Shown here: positions 57,471-64,000 of the stretch, piece by piece | Layout: each line of letters begins with the position of its first letter | How positions within the stretch are numbered: the first letter of the stretch is position 1 | NCBI GenBank assembly: GCA_000711775.1 | Contig: ARYC01016986.1 | Location: forward strand, 62,001-126,000 | DNA length: 64,000 nt | Direction: 5' to 3' | Origin: Oxytricha trifallax | Lineage: Eukaryota; Ciliophora; Spirotrichea; Sporadotrichida; Oxytrichidae | The notes under the pieces: generated by a model | The model's input: the letters and a program-made list of their open reading frames with translations, nothing else | Databases searched by the model: none | What the model was told of the DNA's origin: nothing | Program-made: the position numbers and the translations under genes

Positions 57471-58536
57471 ATGAGAAATAGAAATTAGCGAAATCTAGGG
57501 TCTATTTATGATGAGTAATATTTAGATTTACTGCTTAAGCTTCGGTATGGTACAAGTTTTAATATAGACTAAGTCAAACCAGTGTTGAATTATACAGCCA
57601 TAGCAAGACTCCTACACAAGAGTGCCCCAAACCGTTAGGTATCATTGCTTGTTAGCTGTTTAACATTATAACTCAGGCTCTTGAAAACATCCTGCAAGAA
57701 AATAAAAGTTCTCACAGGTCCATATTGACTATCTCTGTGACTCTAAGACATTAAAGTATTGGGCTCACTTTCCTCTTGACTAACGAGCTGTCATGTTTCA
57801 TCGCAAGTTTCCAGACATGCGTATCTCTCCTTAGACTATAGCCAATATTTATAGACGAAATGGTATTACTTTCAAGACTGTCAACAGAGTTAAGAGAGTG
57901 ATTGATTTTACAGTGCCATTTTATAGTAATAATTTAAACTATATATATGATTAAATGCAGAGAGCTATTGATAATAACATCAAGTTCATACATGCATATG
58001 AAGCTGTGTTTACGTTCAACACTTTTATTAATAAGTCATGGTACAAGAAGTATGATAACATAGAAGTTTATGACTAAAAAGTAAAGGTAGTCACTCATGC
58101 AATTTTAGCTGGTATAAGTGAAGATTCAGGCTTAGAGAGTTATGTGATTCACCCTCGCTCTATTAAGCGAGAGTAGTATATAGAGTTCCTACATAAGCTC
58201 AGAGAGAAGTATAGCAACCAAGAGATCATCCTGTTTGTTGATAACCTATCAGTTCATAAGACTAAGGAGTCTAAGAAAGCTTATGAAGAGTTAAACATAA
58301 CTCCTGTATACAACGTTCCTTACAGCCCTTAATTTAATGGAATAGAATTCTACTGGAGTTAAATAAAGACTCACTACAAGAAGCTTCTGCTGTATCATCT
58401 TATGCACGACTTGCCCATCGATACAGTAGACTTGATTCAAAGCAGCTGTAAGAGAGTGAGCGTAGATAAGACAAAAATTTGTGCGAGAAAGGGAAGAATG
58501 AATGTTTATAAATAAGTTTTAGATTTAAACGAATGA
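57471..58536 (+). pseudogene. TBE 42-kDa DDE transposase, damaged
   Basis: ATG 57471 lies just inside the left repeat; TGA at 58534-58536 gives 355 codons overall, the usual size for the 42-kDa protein. The N-terminal part (VKPVLNYTAIARLLHKSAPN) looks like the helix-turn-helix. The catalytic core reads in another frame from about 57700 (FHRKFPDMRISPQTIANIYR.. onwards), so there is at least one frameshift in the N-terminal third. Core motifs: IHAYEAVF, where the family has D-E, so the first catalytic Asp (57997-57999) is Tyr; FVDNLSVHKT with the second Asp at 58240; YSPQFNGIEFYW with Glu at 58345. The D-to-E spacing is 34 residues, typical of the group. The 3' end overlaps the antisense 22-kDa ORF by about 100 bp. 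Confidence 0.85.
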
Positions 58537-59332
58537 ATATATTCACATATTAAACTGGCCCATAAATGGGTTTGGCTTCTCTTTCTTCTCCTCTTCTTAT
58601 GGCTTGCTTGGGCCATATTTCTTCTCTTTGTGCCAGCTCCTGCATCTATGTTCATTTCATCTGGCTTTTAAACATCTTTATAAAGTCTCTTGCTCACTTC
58701 ATGAATTTTTTGTGACTTTCTCTCTCTATGAACCTTAGCATGCTCTTTCATAAGATATATACCAGTGCCTGATTTTCCTACAAAGTTATATGTCAAAGCT
58801 TACTTGAAAGATAAGGATGCTTCTTAAGTTCCTCTAGCCAAGCTGAGCTTATTAGAATGCCTTGCTTCTTCTAGTCTTCAGGAGAAATAGAATATCGTTT
58901 CTTATGTGCTTCTTCAATAATTTCTCTGAGATAATCCTCTTTTATTGTACCAAGAACACCAAAGAAGAAGTTCCTCTCTGGGAGTTTATTAGAGAGTTGT
59001 TTCTTGGTAGGAAGGTAAACTACCACTTCCTCATCTTACATGGCATCCTCATAAAGATTAGTGACTGAAATCTCAGGGTAGTTGGGAATTTCGATTAGTT
59101 TAATCTCTTTATTTTTAAAAGCTTTCTTCTCCTCACAAAGTATTGCTTTCAAGAATGAAATTTTGGTACCTTCCATCGTTGGAAGGAATAAACCAACTGT
59201 ATAATATGTTAATAGTCATCAAGTTATCTTACCATGTAAAGTTAGGTATCGATAGAGATCTTCCTTACTTCTGAATCTTGATATCATTTCTTGAGCCTCG
59301 ACTCTTTTCATTTGATCATTGAGTGATTCCAT
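58437..59332 (-). CDS. TBE 22-kDa ORF (function unknown), two predicted introns
   Basis: Minus strand, ATG at 59330-59332. Exon 1 MESLNDQMKRVEAQEMISRF.. is interrupted by GTAAGATAACTTG..ATACAG (59197-59232, 36 bp), which carries an in-frame TGA. Exon 2 runs VGLFLPTMEGTKISFLKAIL.. to KKHPYLS. A second intron GTAAGCTTTGACAT..TTGTAG (58778-58803, 26 bp) also holds a TGA, and its removal restores the frame into a very basic tail (MAQASHKKRRRKRSQTHLWA, a nuclear-localisation-like stretch). First TGA afterwards at 58437, inside the antisense transposase end. About 270 residues with this splicing, longer than the 22 kDa of the known protein, so the C-terminal end is uncertain. The family is known only from TBEs. 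Confidence 0.65.
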
Positions 59333-59374
59333 CTTTGTTCCTCTTCCTATTAATGAATTTCAAATTATAACTTA

Positions 59375-59750
59375 TAGACTTCTGGATCCTATTGTTTAAA
59401 ATCTTACTATTAAATATGGGCATCTTATAGGAGGTCAACCCTGCAAAGATACGTGGAGAAAGTTTGCAGAAGCTGTAACAAACTGCAGTGATGGAGCTCC
59501 ATTTTTATCAATTTAGTTCCATTAAATTAGTACTAAATTTGTTTAAATTTAATTAGTACTGGTACTAAATCCGTTTAATTTTAATTGGTACCAATTTAAT
59601 AGTACCAAAACTTAATTAGTACCTAGTTTTAAACTAATGAGGTTTTAATGGAAAAGTTCCAATATGGTTCAAAACCTAATTGGTACCAGTACCAACCTGA
59701 ATTTATTCTCAGTTGGTACCAAAATTGAAAATATTAAGCATGAATTTAGA
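59375..59750. repeat. TBE non-coding segment with GGTACC-rich repeats
   Basis: Between the 22- and 57-kDa ORFs. Many copies of AATTGGTACCA/TTAGTACTGGTAC, forming imperfect palindromes. Reverse complement matches 2030-2300 of the decayed TBE, so this is an old, conserved part of the element, possibly its divergent promoter region. 59751-59898 is AT-rich leader. Confidence 0.6.
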
Positions 59751-59898
59751 AAATTTATAGTTATAAACTTAGTACAAATATGATGTCTAACGCCTAAGAA
59801 TCAACCATTGTTGCTGCAGTACCAACTCCTATACAAAGTTACTATAACTAGAGAGGTTATTAGAGCTTTATAATAGAAATTTAAATTTGAATTTAAAT

Positions 59899-61347
59899 AT
59901 GGCGGCTAACTTAAATCGCAAAGCAGTCTCTCTTGGCAGTGGATAATCTTAGCTAAACTTTGGATAAACTAAGAAGCCAGAGATCATATACATTGAAAAG
60001 GAGCCAGAGCTTAAAGCTCTTGAGTTTGAATCAGAGGTGTTTGTTCTAGAAATAAATATCAGGAAGCAGAGAGCAGAGATAAGTATTTAAACGCTAATCG
60101 AAGATGTTGAGGAGTTAAAAGAACATCTCCCACTAGAAAAGATTAAAGAATTCTAATGTGATGAATGCTAAAATTTCTTCTCAACTGATTCGAGCTTGAA
60201 GAGGCACATCAAAGAGATGCACTCTGGGAGAGCTAAGATATATTTTAAGCACGAAAAGGTCGATGGCAGGTATTAGTGCACGACTTGCATGAAGTCTTAC
60301 ACTCACTCAGCTAAAGTTAAAAGACACATGCAAAAACATCATTTAAGTGAGTTTTTAATGCAAGATAAAGAAACATAAAAACTTATACCAGCCAAGAGAA
60401 AGTCCAATACTGTAGAGTCTTAAAGAGAGCAGGAAGAGAGACTTAAGAAGCAGAAACGTTTTGAGTCAATGAACCAACCAGCTAATGAATTATATATAGC
60501 ATGCTTGTAAGAGAGAGCTATGTATATACCTGCATTAAATGCAGTAGATCTCAGTTTTTGCATTGACAACTATTTACATATTGATGTGCCTAACAAGGCA
60601 AAACTCATAGTAGTTGATGAGTATGCTTATAAAGTATATCCTTTCAAATATCTTATTAGGAACGAGCAGTATCAAAATGAGTTTGCCAATGAATACATAA
60701 TACTAAGAGAGGCTCATAAAAGGTAATGCAAGAACTTGCTTAAACTCGATGGAGTTATTCTTGGACATGGTTTTATTGCACTACGACTTAAGAAATTTGA
60801 AATGACTCTAAGAGATTATCTCTACCATAATAGATACCCAGATGACTTGAATGAGATACTCACGGAAATGACCAAGGGTGTGAAAGAGCTGCATGATCTA
60901 GGGTATGTTCATAGAGATTTGAAGCCAGAAAATGTAATGCTAAATCTCTGTCCTTTAGAAATAGTAGTCATTGATTTCAATAGAGCAATAAGGTAAGAAA
61001 TAGTGACTTTAGCTAAAGTGCTATGCACACCTGGGTACTTCCCAATAAGAGAGAAGTGGACTAATGGCTCTGTTTAGTGAGATGTCTGGGCGGTAGCAGC
61101 AATTATTTTAGAGTGCGATATGGAAAGTATGTCGTACTTCGGAACAAAGCAAGAAAAGTAATCAATAAGCATGGCTGTTAAACATATAAAGCAAGAAGAT
61201 GTATGCACTTAGATTAAGAAAATGGTTGAGATGATCATAGTAAGAGCTCCAGTATATCCAAGATCATCATTAGAAGATATACTAGAAACATTAAAGAGAG
61301 CTAAGTTCAAGAGATACCACAAAGATAAGCAGATAAAATTTGTTTGA
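59899..61347 (+). pseudogene. TBE 57-kDa zinc-finger/kinase ORF, one in-frame TGA
   Basis: ATG 59899 (MAANLNRKAVSLGSG) to TGA 61345-61347; 482 codons, matching 57 kDa. Two C2H2 fingers: CDECQNFFSTDSSLKRHIKE and CTTCMKSYTHSAKVKRHMQK. A basic linker follows, then a kinase-like domain: possible ATP-Lys in EYAYKVYPF, catalytic loop YVHRDLKPENVM, then IDFNRAIR where kinases have D-F-G, and DVWAVAAIILE (subdomain IX). TGA at 61078-61080 (codon 394) directly before D-V-W interrupts the kinase domain, so the product is truncated unless the stop is read through. Known as a standard TBE protein; role in transposition unclear. TAA/TAG Gln codons are frequent. Confidence 0.8.
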
Positions 61348-61401
61348 ATTAAGCACATTAATACTCATTAAATATTCATTAAATTCACATAAAACTTGCG
61401 T

Positions 61402-61486
61402 TTTCTCTACTAACCCCAATAAGACCCCAACTATACCCTACAAATCAAAGCACTTATAAACCTCACTAAGGGGTTTTGGGGTTTTG
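61402..61486 (-). repeat. TBE right terminal inverted repeat (85 bp)
   Basis: Mirror of 57369-57453, ending GGGGTTTTGGGGTTTTG. The AAT duplication at 61487-61489 follows. The 61490-61822 spacer is AT-rich with nothing recognised. Confidence 0.95.
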
Positions 61487-61822
61487 AATGGGAGAGAACT
61501 TTATTTTATTGCTGGATATATTCAACAGTTAAAAGTAAAACGTGAAACATAATTAAGCATTTATACAATAAAATGGAGCACTCGAACATATGAGCTTTTC
61601 TATATCTATAAATCTTTTATACCTAAATTTAATTGGTAACTCTAAATATTTCTAGCATAATACTTCTATAATTTTCTAATATATCTTTCTCATTTGTTAA
61701 TTCTCTACAAACCCAGTTAGACTCTAAGAATGCTTTACAATTAAACTAACTATAACATCACATTGAAGTTTTTAGGCTTTTTATTGTTAATTTGTTTATT
61801 ATAAGTATTTATGGATATATTG

Positions 61823-62785
61823 TAGAAATACATTAGAAATTTGGAAAATATAATTAATTAAATTTATAATTAATCAAAATCGTGGCAGTTAAAGTTGACT
61901 AATTTGAACGATCTTGGGCTCATTCGATAGAGTATTTAAAATTAGCTGGACTTTTTTTTGGCGGTACTATTTTATCGCATTCCTGGAGCGAGATAACTCG
62001 ACTTTAATGTGAGAATATAATTTATTGAATTTAAAGGTGTTTAATTAAACTGAAGTTATCTCGCTCCTGGGATGCGATAAAATAGTACCGCCAATAGGAA
62101 AGTCCAGCTAATTTTTAATTCTCCAAAGAATGAGTAAAAATTGTTTTAATTACCAAGAATGAAAGAATAATCAAGTTTTTCTCTGTAGTATTTATTAATA
62201 TATTACTAATTAAATAATTAAAATCGCACTCCAACCCAAACGATCAAAAATTTGAGTTAGAGTGCGGAATAAATTAGAAAATAAATATAAATATATAATC
62301 ACTTTTAAAAATGACATTTCGTTTATTACAAACGACATTAGGTTTTAATTAATAAATTTTAAATCATAAGAAAATAATATATTTAATTTTTTAATTTATT
62401 AGTTTTGAAAATTATCTATATATTCTAATTTAATTATTTTAATATGTAATAAATTTATTTATTAATCAAAACCTAATGTCGTTTGTAATAAACGAAATGT
62501 CATTTTTAAATGTGATTATGTATTTATATTTATTTTCTAATTTATTCCGCACTCTAACTCAAATTTATGATCGTTTGGGTTGGAGTGCGATTTTAATTAT
62601 TTAATTAGTAATATATTAATAAATACTACAGAGAAAAACTTGATTATTCTTTCATTCTTGGTAATTAAAACAATTTTTACTCAATGAACTCAATATCGTT
62701 CAAATTGGCCAACTTAAACTGCCACGATTTTGATTTATTATAAATTTAATTAATTATTTTTCCCAATTTCGAAAGTATTTCTACA
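61823..62785. mobile_element. MITE family A, copy 4, split by a nested element
   Basis: The outer ends ATTGTAGAAATAC and GTATTTCTACAAT match the family. The left half (GGGCTCATTCGATAGAGTAT, TTGGCGGTACTATTTTATCG) and the right half (GGCCAACTTAAACTGCCACG) are interrupted by the element at 62133-62682 within the right arm. Confidence 0.75.
62133..62682. mobile_element. 550-bp palindromic element nested in MITE A, AAT target duplication
   Basis: Ends GAGTAAAAATTGTTTTAATT and complement; arms of about 220 bp are nearly perfect (ATCGCACTCCAACCCAAACG). AAT at 62130-62132 and 62683-62685; removing the element and one AAT restores the MITE-A right arm. The ANT-type target duplication is that used by TBEs, so TBE transposase may have moved it (inference). 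Confidence 0.8.
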
Positions 62786-63104
62786 ATATTAAGATTTATG
62801 AAATTAAATTATTGAACATTATAATTAATAAGAAAACTGTAAAGATTTAAGAATATAACTTCTAAAGCTGAAAATAAAAATTAAAATAATAATATTCTAA
62901 ATATCGTGTTAATAAAAATCCTATAATTTAAATTTTCAAACCTATTTGAAAATAAACTATAATTGGCAAATATTATAATGCCAATAACTTTTATAAAATA
63001 GATTTTATTTAATTAAATTTTTATTGGTTTTTTCATATATAGTTTAATCAATTTAAAAACTAGTTTTATTATATTTTAATATTAAATTAAAAATACACAT
63101 ACGA

Positions 63105-64000
63105 CTTTGAACATATTGAACCTTGTCACATCTAAGTAAAGCTTGTCTGATTTAGTCAGAGAATCTAGAAACTCAAATACTCCACTTCAAATAGTTGATT
63201 GTTCAGATGCTAATCTTAAAGGATTTCAATGTAACAAAAGTTTAATTTATTGAATTAAAAAATATAAATAATAATATATATTTATGATGACTTATTATAC
63301 ATTTAAAAGTTAAAAACGTATGATAAGGTTATAAATAAAAATAATTTAAAAAAAATTAAAATCACATAAAGATTAAAGTTTTATTTAAATTGTATTTGAT
63401 TGGTTTAGCATCTATAATAATTTCAGTAATTTATAATTGTATATAGTAAACAGTTAAAATATATAAAGAAAACTAACTTTTTTAAAATGTCTATTAACCA
63501 TATTAAAATAATTTGAAAATATCTATATAATTCTGAATATTACCTTGAAAGTAGCAAAAATATAATCATAAATTGGAAAAGTTAGTAATATTTACTTTTT
63601 TTTAATAATTTTTTTAAATCTATTTATTTAAAAAAATGAAGTGATCAATAAGCTATACAGTTTAAATGAATTGTAAAATTATTTTACTATAAATTCAAAT
63701 AAATGTCTACTATTTATTTAGAATCTTTGTATTTCAGAATTATTAAAGATATTTATAAACCAAATAATTAATTTATTGTAGGATGATTACTATAAGATAA
63801 TTCAAAGTTATGGCAATATTTATTTTTCAAATTTTATTTTATATTAAGATTTAAAGAGCTTTTATGATTAAATTCTTGAATAATTAAATATAATAATTTA
63901 ATAATAATTATGATATTAAAGTTTCGACATTACTAATGTTTTTGAAAATTTTATCACAATTAAGGCTAAATCAGGTGAATAAAGAGTAGTATTGATTAAT
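63105..64000 (+). CDS. Gene D', block 2: unrecognised multi-MDS gene, cut by window end
   Basis: Three pieces in the order of gene D: 63105-63245 (LSDLVRESRNSNTPLQIVDC.., ANLKGFQCNKS), about 63780-63895 (DDYYKIIQSYGNIYFSNFIL.., FYDQILEQ) and 63921 to the edge (FDITNVFENFITIKAKSGEQ RVVLIN). Each aligns with d1, d2 and d3 of gene D. The gaps (about 535 and 25 bp) are AT-rich. The remainder lies outside the window. Function unknown. Confidence 0.6.

Larger units (their letters stand above)
57369..61486. mobile_element. TBE: TBE transposon, complete, 4118 bp
   Basis: Telomere-bearing element of oxytrichid germline DNA (Tc1/mariner/IS630-type DNA transposon). Its ends are CAAAACCCCAAAACCCC and complement, inside 85-bp inverted repeats (57369-57453 and 61402-61486) that are identical base for base, which implies recent insertion. 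Flanked by AAT duplications. Contents: 42-kDa transposase (plus strand), 22-kDa ORF (minus) and 57-kDa zinc-finger/kinase ORF (plus), the standard TBE set. All are removed from the somatic genome with the element. It lies between C' and D'. Two of the three ORFs are damaged, so this copy is not autonomous, though its ends look usable in trans. Confidence 0.95.

Noticed and set aside
60520-60996. Host protein kinase gene
   Set aside because: It lies inside the TBE in frame with the zinc-finger N-terminus; it is the transposon's 57-kDa ORF.
57369-61486. Euplotes Tec element
   Set aside because: Tec elements have much longer inverted repeats, and Euplotes reads TAA/TAG as stop; here TAA/TAG are Gln and the ends are C4A4 repeats with 85-bp inverted repeats.

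Overview
The window looks like germline (micronuclear) DNA of a spirotrich ciliate of the Oxytricha/Tetmemena/Stylonychia group. The evidence is: extreme AT richness; coding pieces that only read through if TAA and TAG mean Gln, with TGA as stop; short coding pieces (macronuclear-destined segments, MDSs) separated by AT-rich DNA with a short direct repeat ('pointer') at the two ends instead of GT..AG introns; and a complete TBE transposon whose ends are C4A4 telomere repeats. Every gene name below comes from reading the sequence by eye; no database was consulted.

Layout. The window holds two paralogous blocks in the same orientation. Block 1 (about 4.7-30.35 kb) carries a multi-MDS cation-channel gene (copy 1, 4680-21985), a beta-propeller-like gene C (23.38-25.09 kb) and an unrecognised gene D (25.56-30.35 kb). 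Block 2 (about 34.9 kb to the right edge) carries the same three in the same order: channel copy 2 (34877-51610), C' (52.81-57.35 kb) and D' (63.1 kb, running off the window). At least 24 IES positions in the two channel copies coincide. The MDSs align well, while the IESs differ in sequence and length. All recognised MDSs are collinear (non-scrambled). When pointers are collapsed to one copy, most junctions restore the frame, which supports the segmentation.

The channel protein reads as WD/propeller-like N-terminal repeats, a helical middle, several membrane helices, a pore segment with S-S-G-D-F, a final S6-like helix and a Gln/Lys-rich coiled-coil tail. It resembles TRP/polycystin-type ciliate cation channels. 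Its stop and a conserved 3' UTR can be seen in copy 1. Genes C and C' share a 15-bp palindrome exactly 60 nt before the ATG.

Mobile DNA. A 4118-bp TBE (57369-61486) with perfect 85-bp inverted repeats and AAT target duplications lies between C' and D'. It carries a damaged 42-kDa DDE transposase, a 22-kDa ORF on the other strand with two tiny predicted introns, and a 57-kDa zinc-finger/kinase ORF with one in-frame TGA. A decayed TBE lies at 1041-3149, and TBE-like single ends lie at 25.49 and 29.61 kb. Also present are a decayed ISXO2/Merlin-like transposase (32.03-32.81 kb), two MITE families in about four copies each, several long palindromes (two with runs of C/G at matching places in both arms), two GC-rich islands of unknown nature, C-rich tracts and TA microsatellites. 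Most of the remaining DNA is featureless AT-rich IES or spacer.
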